NCBI RefSeq assembly: GCF_002797375.1
Contig: NZ_KZ454941.1
Location: 1,175,470-1,239,469 of the forward strand
Direction of reading: 5' to 3'
DNA length: 64,000 bases
Source: Bacillus sp. FJAT-42315
GTDB lineage: Bacteria; Bacillota; Bacilli; Bacillales; Domibacillaceae
The position numbers and the translations under genes are program-made. The notes under the pieces are model-generated. The model did not search any database. It was given only the letters and a program-made list of their open reading frames with translations, and was not told the origin of the DNA. Below are positions 53,816-63,818 of this stretch, piece after piece. Position 1 is the stretch's first letter. Each line of letters begins with the position of its first letter.

Positions 53816-56800
53816 ATGTTCACACATTTACAAATTCAGACAGGTTATAGTTTGCTTTCGAGCACGATTTCTATCGATAAACTGATTGCGAAAGCAAAAC
53901 AACTTGACTATAAAGCACTAGCGATTACTGATCGCAACGTTATGTATGGAGTGATCCCTTTTTATCAGGCGTGTAAAAGAGAAGGGGTGAAGCCGTTAAT
54001 TGGCTTAACTGTCGATGTGAAAAGCGAATTTTCCGATGATGTCTCCTATCCGCTTGTGCTACTAGCGAAGAATAATACTGGGTATCACCATTTGTTGAAA
54101 ATCTCAAGTGTGATTCAAACGAAAGCGAAAGATGGTATTCCGGTTAAATGGCTCAAAGGCTATTCCGCTGGTTTGTTTGCTTTTACACCAGGTGCAGAAG
54201 GAGAAATTGAAAGCTTGTTGCAAAAAGATGCGTCAAAGGCAGAAGAAGTTGCCCAGTTTTTTAACGAATTATTTGAACCAGGTCACTTTCTTTTATCGTT
54301 GCAGCGGCATGGCAAGCAAGAGGAGGAGCTAGTAAATGAAGGGATGAAAGCGTTAAGTGAGAAGCTTTCGATTCCGCTCATTGTCACTCATCGAGTGGCA
54401 TATATTGAAAAAGATGATGCTTTTGCTTTGCAATGTTTGGAGGCTATTCGTGACGGGGAACAGCTAGCCGATCGAATGATAGACGATCACCAACGAGCTT
54501 ATTTCACTTCACAGCAAGAGATGGATGAGTGGTTTTCGGATGTTCCGGAAGCATTGCAGCGAACGAGTGAAATTGCCGCTGCTTGCGAAGTAGAGCTCTC
54601 TTTCGGTCGTCAGTTGTTACCGCGTTTTCCACATACAGAAGGCAAGCCTGCTGGAGTGTTTTTGCAGGAGTTGTGCCTGAAAGGGTTAGAAGAAGCTGAC
54701 TTAGCTCATCAGCCGGAATATAGAGAGCGGTTGCTTTATGAATTAAATACTATTGAGCGGATGGGATTTAGCGACTATTTCTTGATTGTTTGGGATTTTA
54801 TGAAGTTTGCTAGAGATCAGCAAATTTTAACTGGTCCAGGACGGGGGTCGGCTGCAGGCTCGCTCGTTGCCTATGTTCTTAATATTACAACGGTGGATCC
54901 GCTTAAATATGGTTTGTTATTTGAACGTTTTTTAAATCCGGAACGCGTGTCGATGCCGGATATTGATTTAGATTTCCCCGACCATCGTCGTGATGAAGTG
55001 ATTCAATATATTTCCCAAAAGTATGGTTCGCTCCATGCGGCCCAAATTATTACATTCGGTACGTTATCCGCCAAGGCGGTGATGCGTGATGTCGCAAGAA
55101 CGTTTGGCTTTTCAACGAAAGAGCTTGAACAGCTGTCTAAAATGATCCCAACTCGTCTTGGTATTAAGTTACGACAAGTGTATGAAGAGTCGGAGAAGTT
55201 TCGGACGTGGGTCGGGGCATCCTCTAATCATGAAAAGCTATATAAAACAGCGTTAACATTAGAAGGGCTTCCGCGACATACATCTACTCATGCAGCGGGA
55301 ATGGTGATTACCGAGCAACCGTTAACGGATCTGATTGCGATTCAAGAAGGGCATGAGCAAACGTTTCTTACTCAGTTCCCAATGGATATATTAGAAGAAT
55401 TAGGGTTGTTAAAAATTGATTTGCTTGGTTTGCGAAATTTAACAATTTTAGAGAGAATTTTAGAATCTATTTATTATTCAGAAGGAAAAAAGTTGAATTT
55501 GAAGAATATACCTTTACAAGACAGCCAAACCTTTCAATTGTTGGGAGAAGGGCGAACAACGGGTATTTTTCAACTAGAATCGGAAGGTATGCGGAAAGTG
55601 CTTATGCGTTTGCAACCGAGTCATTTTGAAGATATTGTGGCGGTGAATGCACTTTATCGTCCCGGGCCGATGGAGAACATCCCTGCTTACATTGATCGCA
55701 AGCATGGTCGCAAGTCGGTTGAGTATCCTCATTCGGATATAAAGGAGATTTTAGAACCGACCTATGGTGTGTTAATTTATCAAGAGCAAATTATGCAAAT
55801 TGCCTCAAAGCTTGCAGGGTTTTCATTAGGAGAAGCTGATTTATTAAGAAGAGCGGTCAGTAAAAAGAAAAGGGAAGTGCTTGATGCGGAGCGTAAGCAT
55901 TTTGTGCAAGGTGCGAGTCAAAAGGGCTATAGTGAAGAAACCGCGTACAAGGTGTATCATTTAATCGTTCAATTTGCCAACTATGGATTCAATCGAAGTC
56001 ATGCGGTAGCTTATAGTTTCATTGCTTATCAACTTGCTTATTTAAAAGCTCATTATCCGCTTAACTTTATGGCGGCGCTTTTAACATCGGCCATTGGTAA
56101 CGAAGAGAAAATCAAACAGTATATGAGCGAAGCGAAAACGATCGGTGTGCAAGTGCTCCCCCCTTCGATTAATGAAAGCCATTTCCCTTTTAAAGCAGAG
56201 AAGAATGGCATTCGCTATAGTTTAGCGGCGATTCGTGGAATCGGAGCGAGCGTGTTGAAAGCCATTTTGTCAGCGAGAGAAAAGGGGCCCTTTGTTGATT
56301 TGTTCGATTTTTGTCTTAGAGTGCCTTTAAAAATTGTGAATAGAAAAGCGATCGAATCACTTGTTTTTTCAGGAGCATTTGATGAATTTGGTCAAGATCG
56401 TGCGGTGTTGTTAGCGAGCGTTGATGTAGCGATCGACCATGTAGAGTTTGTCGGGCCAGAAGATGAAGGAATTGGTTTATTTAATGATACGAACTTCTTT
56501 CCAAAGCCAAAATACGTTGAGGCTGAACCGATGTCCATTCAAGAGAGGCTAACGTTTGAGAAAGAAGTATTAGGTGTGTATGTATCCGCTCACCCGACAA
56601 AACCCTATCAGCCAATATTTAAGGCATTCGGAAGTGTTTCGGTCGCTCGATTATTGCCAGGGAATCGTCAAGTAGCAGTTGGGATATTTATGAATGAAGT
56701 GAGAACAATTCGTACGAAAAAAGGAGAAAACATGGCCTTTGTGCAGTTATCTGATGAGAGTGGAGAGATCGAAGGAGTCATTTTTCCAGCTGTTTATCGA

Positions 56801-57163
56801 CAAGTGTCCACTTTATTGCAAGATGGTATGATTTTCTTGTTAAATGGAGATATAGAAGAACGAAATGGGCGGAAACAACTAGTGGTCAAGCATGTCCAAA
56901 CAACAGAAGAACTACAATCATTGCAGGAAGAAAGAAATAAAGTGTTGTATGTCAAAATTCCTCATACCCCAGACGAACACTTAATTCTTGAGGATGTTCA
57001 TCGTGTTTTTCAGCGATTTCAAGGCCAGACACCCGTTGTGCTACATTATGAACGAACTCATCAAACGGTGAGATTAAGAGAGAAGAGTTGGATTAAGCCA
57101 TCAGAGCGGTTAGTGGTAGAGTTAGAGAAGATTGTTGGGAAAGATCATGTTGTGTTGAAGTAA
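53816..57163 (+). CDS. dnaE: DNA polymerase III alpha subunit DnaE
   Basis: 1115 residues, same as B. subtilis DnaE. PHP domain at the N-terminus (FTHLQIQTGYSLLSSTISI), catalytic core with GPGRGSAAGSLVAYVLN near 340 and PDIDLDFPDHRRDEV near 382 (metal-binding aspartates), helix-hairpin-helix about 770-840, and an OB fold near 975-1060. It extends RNA primers on the lagging strand before PolC takes over. TATAAT at 53765-53770 may be its -10. Confidence 0.97.
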   Translation: MFTHLQIQTGYSLLSSTISIDKLIAKAKQLDYKALAITDRNVMYGVIPFYQACKREGVKPLIGLTVDVKSEFSDDVSYPLVLLAKNNTGYHHLLKISSVIQTKAKDGIPVKWLKGYSAGLFAFTPGAEGEIESLLQKDASKAEEVAQFFNELFEPGHFLLSLQRHGKQEEELVNEGMKALSEKLSIPLIVTHRVAYIEKDDAFALQCLEAIRDGEQLADRMIDDHQRAYFTSQQEMDEWFSDVPEALQRTSEIAAACEVELSFGRQLLPRFPHTEGKPAGVFLQELCLKGLEEADLAHQPEYRERLLYELNTIERMGFSDYFLIVWDFMKFARDQQILTGPGRGSAAGSLVAYVLNITTVDPLKYGLLFERFLNPERVSMPDIDLDFPDHRRDEVIQYISQKYGSLHAAQIITFGTLSAKAVMRDVARTFGFSTKELEQLSKMIPTRLGIKLRQVYEESEKFRTWVGASSNHEKLYKTALTLEGLPRHTSTHAAGMVITEQPLTDLIAIQEGHEQTFLTQFPMDILEELGLLKIDLLGLRNLTILERILESIYYSEGKKLNLKNIPLQDSQTFQLLGEGRTTGIFQLESEGMRKVLMRLQPSHFEDIVAVNALYRPGPMENIPAYIDRKHGRKSVEYPHSDIKEILEPTYGVLIYQEQIMQIASKLAGFSLGEADLLRRAVSKKKREVLDAERKHFVQGASQKGYSEETAYKVYHLIVQFANYGFNRSHAVAYSFIAYQLAYLKAHYPLNFMAALLTSAIGNEEKIKQYMSEAKTIGVQVLPPSINESHFPFKAEKNGIRYSLAAIRGIGASVLKAILSAREKGPFVDLFDFCLRVPLKIVNRKAIESLVFSGAFDEFGQDRAVLLASVDVAIDHVEFVGPEDEGIGLFNDTNFFPKPKYVEAEPMSIQERLTFEKEVLGVYVSAHPTKPYQPIFKAFGSVSVARLLPGNRQVAVGIFMNEVRTIRTKKGENMAFVQLSDESGEIEGVIFPAVYRQVSTLLQDGMIFLLNGDIEERNGRKQLVVKHVQTTEELQSLQEERNKVLYVKIPHTPDEHLILEDVHRVFQRFQGQTPVVLHYERTHQTVRLREKSWIKPSERLVVELEKIVGKDHVVLK

Positions 57164-57219
57164 CATTAATACTTTACAACCTTCTTTTCATAGTTTATTG
57201 TGTTGTAATAGACAAAAAT

Positions 57220-57232
57220 GTGGTCTGACCAC
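57220..57232. promoter_or_regulatory. Candidate FadR/GntR operator upstream of ytsJ
   Basis: Perfect palindrome GTGGTC-T-GACCAC. The core TGGTCTGACCA matches the classic FadR-subfamily operator TGGTN3ACCA. The linked gene at 58521 encodes such a regulator. Confidence 0.75.
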
Positions 57233-57277
57233 TTAAGAAATAAAGAGTGGATTGCTTAGATTAGGGAGTGGTAGAAA

Positions 57278-58516
57278 GTGTCAATTAGAGAAGAAGCACT
57301 ACATATGCATAAAGTCAACCAAGGAAAATTGTCTACGGGTATTAAAACAGAGGTGAAAAACGCGAAGGATTTAAGTCTTGCTTATTCACCTGGTGTTGCT
57401 GAGCCTTGTAAAGAAATTTACGAAAAACCAGAAATGGTTTACGATTATACAATAAAAGGTAATACTGTAGCTGTCGTATCTGATGGAACAGCTGTGCTAG
57501 GACTAGGGGATATTGGTCCGGAAGCGGCTATGCCGGTAATGGAAGGAAAAGCGGTTTTATTTAAAAGCTTTGCGGGCGTCGATGCTTTTCCAATCTGCTT
57601 AAATACAACGGACGTGGATAAAATCGTTGAAACTGTGAAGTTAATGGAGCCAACATTTGGCGGGGTTAACTTAGAGGATATTGCAGCGCCAAACTGTTTT
57701 GAAATTGAGGAACGTTTGAAGAAGGAAGCGAACATTCCTGTGTTTCATGATGATCAGCACGGGACAGCAATTGTGACAGTAGCGGGCTTAATCAATGCGT
57801 TAAAACTGACCGGCAAAAGAATGACTGATATTAAAGTAGTTGCTAACGGTGCAGGAGCAGCAGGCATTGCCATTATTAAATTACTAGTTAGCTACGGTGT
57901 AAATAATATTATTATGTGCGATTCTCGTGGCGCGATTTATGAAGGGCGCCCAGAAGGCATGAACCCTGTCAAGGAAGAAGTAGCTAAATATACAAATAGA
58001 AATCGTGAAGCAGGAACATTAGAAGACATCATCAAAGGGGCAGACGTCTTTATTGGGGTGTCAGTCGCAGGGGCGTTAACAAAAGAAATGGTTCAAATGA
58101 TGAATACAGATCCAATTATTTTTGCGATGGCGAATCCAACGCCTGAAATTATGCCGGATGAAGCGAAAGCAGCTGGAGCGAAAGTGGTTGGAACTGGACG
58201 TTCTGATTTTCCAAATCAAGTCAATAACGTGTTGGCCTTCCCAGGCATTTTCCGAGGAGCGCTCGATGTACGTGCTACTCATATTAATGAAAAGATGAAA
58301 CAAGCAGCCGTAGAAGCGATTGCTAATTTAATTTCTGAATCGGAATTAAACGCTGATTGTGTCATCCCAGGTCCGTTCGATCCAAGAGTAGCACCAGCAG
58401 TGGCAGCAGCGGTAGCGAAGGCGGCGATGGAAACAGGTGTTGCTCGTGTGAAAGCTGATCCAGAAGAAATTAGAGAGCGGACAATTCAGTTGTCGATGAT
58501 TGGAAAAGGAGAATAA
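57278..58516 (+). CDS. ytsJ: NADP-dependent malic enzyme YtsJ
   Basis: 412 residues from a GTG (GGGAG upstream). Malic-enzyme N-domain: DLSLAYSPGVAEPCKEIY, NTVAVVSDGTAVLGLGDIGP, VFHDDQHGTAIVTVAGL. NAD(P) domain: VVANGAGAAGIAIIKLL; then GVSVAGALT and RSDFPNQVNNVLAFPG. It decarboxylates malate to pyruvate with NADPH formation; YtsJ is the NADPH-making form in B. subtilis. First of ytsJ-gntR-accD-accA. Confidence 0.94.
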   Translation: MSIREEALHMHKVNQGKLSTGIKTEVKNAKDLSLAYSPGVAEPCKEIYEKPEMVYDYTIKGNTVAVVSDGTAVLGLGDIGPEAAMPVMEGKAVLFKSFAGVDAFPICLNTTDVDKIVETVKLMEPTFGGVNLEDIAAPNCFEIEERLKKEANIPVFHDDQHGTAIVTVAGLINALKLTGKRMTDIKVVANGAGAAGIAIIKLLVSYGVNNIIMCDSRGAIYEGRPEGMNPVKEEVAKYTNRNREAGTLEDIIKGADVFIGVSVAGALTKEMVQMMNTDPIIFAMANPTPEIMPDEAKAAGAKVVGTGRSDFPNQVNNVLAFPGIFRGALDVRATHINEKMKQAAVEAIANLISESELNADCVIPGPFDPRVAPAVAAAVAKAAMETGVARVKADPEEIRERTIQLSMIGKGE

Positions 58517-58520
58517 CGAA

Positions 58521-59132
58521 GTGGAGATCGCTCGTTCTCATTCCAAGTTTGAAAAGGTAGTCGAGCAAATTCGGCACATCATTTTGGAAGATGGCTTGCT
58601 CCCAGGTGATAAGCTTCCTTCTGAAAGAGAACTATCTGAGCGTTTATCTGTTGCTCGGTCTTCTGTCCGAGAAGCACTTAGAGCGCTTGAGCTGCTTGGG
58701 CTGATCGAAACGAGGCGCGGAGAAGGAACCTTTCTCCGCGACTTTCGCGATCATCAGTTACTTGAACTTCTTAGCACGTTTATTTTACAAAATGATGAGA
58801 AGAAGCAAGGTGTCATCCAGACGAAGGAAATAATCGAGTTCGGTTGTTTATCTTTTGTAATTCAACATAGCCATCTAGAAGAAGAACTATCGATGATTGC
58901 AGAGGAAATGAAGGCGCTCGATTATACAGAAACGGATTTCTTTTCTGCAATGATGAAACTGTGTGAGAATGAATTATTGAGAAAGATTTGGACGATTGTT
59001 TCCGATTATGAGGCTTCGTTTTATTCATTAGATCGAATGGTTAATAATAAGTCTCGTTTTTTTCACTTAATTGAACAATTAAAAACAAAAAATATGCAAG
59101 CTATATTTGAAGCATACAAGCAGCTTAGTTAA
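58521..59132 (+). CDS. FadR-type GntR transcriptional regulator
   Basis: 203 residues from a GTG at 58521, nine bases after AAGGAG, which overlaps the ytsJ end; ATG 58500 lacks a site. N-terminal winged helix: LPSERELSERLSVARSSVREALRALELLGL. The C-terminal helical domain (FCD-like) is short, about 120 residues. The ligand is unknown; an acyl-CoA, malate or a central metabolite is possible. Its location in the malic enzyme/acetyl-CoA carboxylase run and the palindrome before ytsJ suggest it controls these genes. Confidence 0.88.
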   Translation: MEIARSHSKFEKVVEQIRHIILEDGLLPGDKLPSERELSERLSVARSSVREALRALELLGLIETRRGEGTFLRDFRDHQLLELLSTFILQNDEKKQGVIQTKEIIEFGCLSFVIQHSHLEEELSMIAEEMKALDYTETDFFSAMMKLCENELLRKIWTIVSDYEASFYSLDRMVNNKSRFFHLIEQLKTKNMQAIFEAYKQLS

Positions 59133-59202
59133 AAACATCTAATACTAATAGAAGTAGAAGTCTCAACTAAACGAGTTGAAAACCTTTACAGGGGGAGGAA
59201 AC

Positions 59203-60078
59203 ATGTTGATTAAAGACTTATTTCATAAGCAAAAGCCCAAGAAGAAAAAGTATGCGACGATTCCTTCTGCAGCGAGCAAGCAAGATGTTCCGGAAGGGAT
59301 TATGCAAAAGTGTCCTAAGTGTAAAAAAATCATGTATACGAAGGAACTAAAGAAAAATATGCATGTTTGCCTGCAATGTGACTATCATTATGGGATGAAT
59401 GCTTTTGAGCGTCGAGATATTTTTATCGATGAGGGAACGTTTAAAGAGTTAGATGAAAACTTACGCTCCACTAACCCACTTGATTTTCCGGATTATATGG
59501 AAAAAGTCGAGAAGGACCGTGAAAAAACGAAGTTGAACGAAGCGATTTTGACTGGGACAGGCCAAGTCGATGGGAATGATGTTGTCGTAGCGATTATGGA
59601 TTCAAATTTCCGTATGGGAAGTATGGGATCGGTCGTTGGCGAGAAAATTACGAGAGCGATTGAAGAAGCAGGTCGTCTGAATGTACCATTCATTATTTTT
59701 ACCGCATCTGGAGGAGCTAGAATGCAAGAAGGCGTGTTGTCGTTAATGCAAATGGTAAAAACGAGCGTCGCGTTAAAGCGCTTTAGCGATCAGGGTGGAT
59801 TAATTATTTCAATTATGACGCATCCAACAACGGGTGGTGTATCGGCAAGCTTTGCTTCATTAGGAGATTACAATTTTGCAGAGCCTGGTGCGCTCATTGG
59901 ATTTGCTGGACGTCGTATTATTGAACAAACGATCCGTGAAGAACTTCCAGAGGATTTTCAAACGGCTGAGTTTCTATTAAAGCATGGTCAGTTAGATGCA
60001 GTGCTACATCGCCATGAAATGAAGGAGAAAATTGGCCTATTATTAGATATACATCAACCGGGTGGTGAACTGGCATGA
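59203..60078 (+). CDS. accD: Acetyl-CoA carboxylase carboxyltransferase beta subunit
   Basis: 291 residues from the ATG at 59203 (GGGGGAGG upstream). Zinc finger C37-x2-C40-x15-C56-x2-C59 as CPKC...CLQC, then the crotonase-like core: [28 protein letters not shown] and [12 protein letters not shown]. With AccA it transfers the carboxyl group from biotin to acetyl-CoA, making malonyl-CoA. Overlaps accA by four bases. Confidence 0.97.
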   Translation: MLIKDLFHKQKPKKKKYATIPSAASKQDVPEGIMQKCPKCKKIMYTKELKKNMHVCLQCDYHYGMNAFERRDIFIDEGTFKELDENLRSTNPLDFPDYMEKVEKDREKTKLNEAILTGTGQVDGNDVVVAIMDSNFRMGSMGSVVGEKITRAIEEAGRLNVPFIIFTASGGARMQEGVLSLMQMVKTSVALKRFSDQGGLIISIMTHPTTGGVSASFASLGDYNFAEPGALIGFAGRRIIEQTIREELPEDFQTAEFLLKHGQLDAVLHRHEMKEKIGLLLDIHQPGGELA

Positions 60079-61028
60079 TAGGATTAGAATTTGAAAAGCC
60101 GGTGTTGGAGTTAAAGGAGAAAATTGCCGAATTGAAAGAATTCACCTCTACGTCAGATGTTGATTTGACAGAGGAAATTGAAAAGCTTGAAGAGCGGCTA
60201 CGCAAGCTAGAGAAAGATATTTATGAAAGCATGCGACCGTGGGATCGAGTTCAAATGGCACGTCATCCAGAACGACCGACGACGCTTGATTATATTGATC
60301 ATTTGTTTACCGATTTTATGGAGTTACATGGTGATCGTTTATTTGGTGATGATGCTGCTATTGTCGGCGGAGTGGCGAAATATCGCGGGCTTCCAGTTAC
60401 CGTAATTGGTCATCAGCGCGGTCGTGACACGAAGGAAAACATTCGCCGTACATTTGGGATGCCACATCCGGAAGGTTACCGCAAAGCACTTCGTCTCATG
60501 AATCAAGCGGTGAAATTTAAACGCCCGATCATCTGTTTAATTGATACGAAAGGTGCCTATCCTGGGAAAGCAGCAGAAGAACGTGGACAAAGTGAAGCTA
60601 TTGCCAAAAATTTATTTGAAATGGCGGGCATGGATGTTCCTGTCATTTGTATCGTTATCGGAGAAGGTGGAAGTGGTGGAGCATTAGCTCTTGGTGTAGG
60701 TGATCGTTTATTTATGCTTGAAAATTCCACTTATTCCGTTATTTCTCCAGAGGGAGCCGCTGCTTTATTATGGAAAGATGCGACTCAAGCGAAGCGAGCA
60801 GCCGAGTCAATGAAGATTACCGCTGGTGATTTAAAAGAGCTTGGGGTTATTGATAGTATTATTCCAGAAGTAAGTGGAGGGGCTCATCGCGACGTTAAGC
60901 AGCAAGCGGAATTTATCGATGCTACACTAAAGGAAGCTTTAGTGGATTTATTAAAACAATCGCCGGAACAACTTTTACAACAACGCTACGAAAAATACAA
61001 AAAAATCGGTGCCTATTTGCAAGAATAG
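60075..61028 (+). CDS. accA: Acetyl-CoA carboxylase carboxyltransferase alpha subunit
   Basis: 317 residues. N-terminal coiled coil ([12 protein letters not shown]), then the core: [37 protein letters not shown] and [18 protein letters not shown]. Forms the alpha2-beta2 transferase with AccD. Its natural terminator hairpin is the site of an insertion sequence. Confidence 0.97.
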   Translation: MIGLEFEKPVLELKEKIAELKEFTSTSDVDLTEEIEKLEERLRKLEKDIYESMRPWDRVQMARHPERPTTLDYIDHLFTDFMELHGDRLFGDDAAIVGGVAKYRGLPVTVIGHQRGRDTKENIRRTFGMPHPEGYRKALRLMNQAVKFKRPIICLIDTKGAYPGKAAEERGQSEAIAKNLFEMAGMDVPVICIVIGEGGSGGALALGVGDRLFMLENSTYSVISPEGAAALLWKDATQAKRAAESMKITAGDLKELGVIDSIIPEVSGGAHRDVKQQAEFIDATLKEALVDLLKQSPEQLLQQRYEKYKKIGAYLQE

Positions 61029-61037
61029 AACGAAAAA

Positions 61038-61065
61038 GAACAAGCTACCTATATAGGGCTTGTTC
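61038..61065. repeat. Left direct repeat (hairpin) flanking the IS
   Basis: 28 bases, GAACAAGC...GCTTGTTC, identical to 62621-62648. It is itself a palindrome, the terminator of accA. Confidence 0.9.
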
Positions 61066-61076
61066 AGTTTGTAGAC

Positions 61077-61114
61077 AAAAGGGATTCGGAATGCTCTCAT
61101 TCCGAATCCCTTTT
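61077..61114 (-). terminator. Hairpin at the left end of the IS
   Basis: AAAAGGGATTCGGAATG/CATTCCGAATCCCTTTT, perfect 17-base stem; it would end transposase transcription and may shield against entry. Confidence 0.8.
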
Positions 61115-61173
61115 GAATTTTTATTAGATTTGAAGCCCATAGAGAGAAGAACAGACCTCTTCGAGACCGTTTC

Positions 61174-62532
61174 TTAGGCTGTTTCTGGACCTTGCCAAGT
61201 CCAGCTTGCCAGCTTCTTCAAATTCATGGAAGCGAAAGTAAGCATCGCTTGCATCGACAATTTTTTAAGTCCCCTTAACGTTGTCCAACGCATGCCATGC
61301 TTTTCTTTTGCATCTGCGAATACACGCTCAACGGTTTCTTTGCGTTTCGCATAGATTGGTTTAACCTCTTGGTGATGGCGCAGATGTTCCGCCTCTTCCA
61401 CGTATTCTTGCCAAATATGACGTGTCACCACTTTTTGATGATCTTTACTGGCTGTACAGCGCTCTAAGAAAGGGCACGTCGCACAAATATGCTTGGGCGA
61501 TTTATACTCACGATAGCCCTCTTTATTCGTGGTCGAATAGTTCAACACTTCACCTGCCGGGCAAAGATAACAATCAAAGTATTCATCGTACACATATTCA
61601 TGCTTTCGGAAGAACCCTTCTTTCGTACGTGGGCGTGTGTAAGGTAAGGCAGGTGTGATGTCATTTTTCAATAAGTAACTTGTAATCGCTGGTGTTTTGT
61701 ATGCGGCATCTGCGGCCACAGCTTCAGGCTTCCCTACTTTTTCAATCACTTTCTCTACCAATGGCTCTAACATCTGACTGTCGTGTGTATTTCCAGGCGT
61801 CACCATCGTGCCGAGTACAAAACCTTTGCGATCCGTAGCTGCGTGAAAGGAGTAGGCGAACTGTTTCGTACGTTCGTCTTTCACATAGTAGCCACTCTCT
61901 GGATCAGTCGTGCTTTCTTTGATTTCTTTGGATTCTTCTTTATCAAACTTGTCCGGTGGAAACGGCTTTTTTCCATGGTCTTCACGATCTTGATTAATCT
62001 CTTCTTGGAGGCGTTCTTGATACGCTCTTGTTTCTTTGCGAACCACTTTCTTTTCGAATTTGCGCTTATTCGCACTCGCCTTCACATGAGTAGAATCCAC
62101 AAAAACGTGTTCGGCACTGATTAACTTCTTCTCCGCAGCTACCTTTAATATACGATAGAAAATTTGTTCAAACAGGTCGGTATCTTTAAAACGACGCTCA
62201 TAATTTTTCCCGAACGTAGAGAAGTGTGGCACTTTATCATGAAAGCCGTAACCTAAGAACCAGCGATAAGCCATGTTCGTTTCCACTTCTTCAATTGTTT
62301 TACGCATCGAGCGAATCCCGAAGGTGTATTGAATGAATGTCAGCTTCACCAAAATCACTGGATCAATGCTCGGACGACCTACTTCTGAATACATATCCTT
62401 CACTAAGTCATAAATAAAAGAGAAATCAATCGCGGCCTCAATTTTACGAACTAAATGATTTTCCGGCACTAATTGATCGAGAGCGATCATTTCTATTTGA
62501 TCTCGTTGAATAGGATTATGTTTCGAAAGCAT
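61174..62532 (-). CDS. IS1182 family transposase
   Basis: 452 residues from the ATG at 62532 (GAGGTG six bases upstream; a GTG at 62541 overlaps that site). N-terminal DUF772-type domain (GRPSIDPVILVKLTFIQYTF), DDE catalytic parts in FVDSTHVKASANKRK, AVAADAAYKTPAI and ERVFADAKEKHGMRW, and a zinc-like cysteine cluster (CYLCPAGE, CATCPFLERC). No frameshift or internal stop is present. Confidence 0.94.
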   Translation of the reverse strand: MLSKHNPIQRDQIEMIALDQLVPENHLVRKIEAAIDFSFIYDLVKDMYSEVGRPSIDPVILVKLTFIQYTFGIRSMRKTIEEVETNMAYRWFLGYGFHDKVPHFSTFGKNYERRFKDTDLFEQIFYRILKVAAEKKLISAEHVFVDSTHVKASANKRKFEKKVVRKETRAYQERLQEEINQDREDHGKKPFPPDKFDKEESKEIKESTTDPESGYYVKDERTKQFAYSFHAATDRKGFVLGTMVTPGNTHDSQMLEPLVEKVIEKVGKPEAVAADAAYKTPAITSYLLKNDITPALPYTRPRTKEGFFRKHEYVYDEYFDCYLCPAGEVLNYSTTNKEGYREYKSPKHICATCPFLERCTASKDHQKVVTRHIWQEYVEEAEHLRHHQEVKPIYAKRKETVERVFADAKEKHGMRWTTLRGLKKLSMQAMLTFASMNLKKLASWTWQGPETA

Positions 62533-62577
62533 GGTCCTCACCTCAAAATTTATATTACTTCCATTTTATATTAAAAA

Positions 62578-62620
62578 AGACTGTAGGCAAACTCCATAAA
62601 ATCGAGTTTGTCTACAGTCT
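62578..62620. repeat. Right-end palindrome of the IS
   Basis: AGACTGTAGGCAAACTC/GAGTTTGTCTACAGTCT, a 17-base stem with one mismatch, nine-base loop. Confidence 0.8.
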
Positions 62621-62648
62621 GAACAAGCTACCTATATAGGGCTTGTTC
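62621..62648 (+). terminator. Right copy of the duplicated accA terminator
   Basis: GAACAAGC/GCTTGTTC stem followed by CTTTTTTT. This copy keeps the original T-run, which the left copy lost to the insertion. Confidence 0.85.
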
Positions 62649-62683
62649 TCTTTTTTTAGTTTGTTTTTCATCATTCAAACGAA

Positions 62684-62697
62684 AGAAAACGCTTCCA
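62684..62697. promoter_or_regulatory. Candidate cre site upstream of pfkA
   Basis: AGAAAACGCTTCCA matches TGAAARCGYTTTCA at 12 of 14 positions, about 45 bases upstream of the proposed pfkA -35. Confidence 0.5.
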
Positions 62698-62740
62698 ACT
62701 TTAAAAATTTATTATTTATTTGTAAAGCTATCGTTCAGCA

Positions 62741-62769
62741 TTGTTAAGGTCAGACCTTTCTGTTATTTT
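62741..62769 (+). promoter_or_regulatory. Candidate promoter of pfkA-pyk with operator-like palindrome
   Basis: TTGTTA (62741-62746), 17-base spacer, TATTTT (62764-62769). The spacer carries AAGGTC-A-GACCTT (62746-62758), sharing GGTC-N-GACC with the palindrome before ytsJ. Confidence 0.5.
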
Positions 62770-62796
62770 AAAATAGATAAGAGAACTTTTGCATGA

Positions 62797-63789
<993 letters not shown>

Positions 63790-63818
63790 GAAGCACCTAA
63801 CTTTAGGAGGATACAAAA

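Larger units (their letters stand above)
61066..62620 (-). mobile_element. IS1182-like insertion sequence
   Basis: 1555 bases with one transposase gene. Ends: AGTTTGTAGACAAA on the left, and AGACTGTAGACAAA (as reverse complement) on the right: 12 of 14 identical. Internal hairpins sit at both ends (61077-61114; 62578-62620). It is flanked by a 28-base direct repeat that equals the accA terminator stem. The element looks complete. Confidence 0.9.

Noticed and set aside
61783-62124. 113-codon frame antisense to the transposase
   Set aside because: Within the IS transposase, opposite strand, no start signals.
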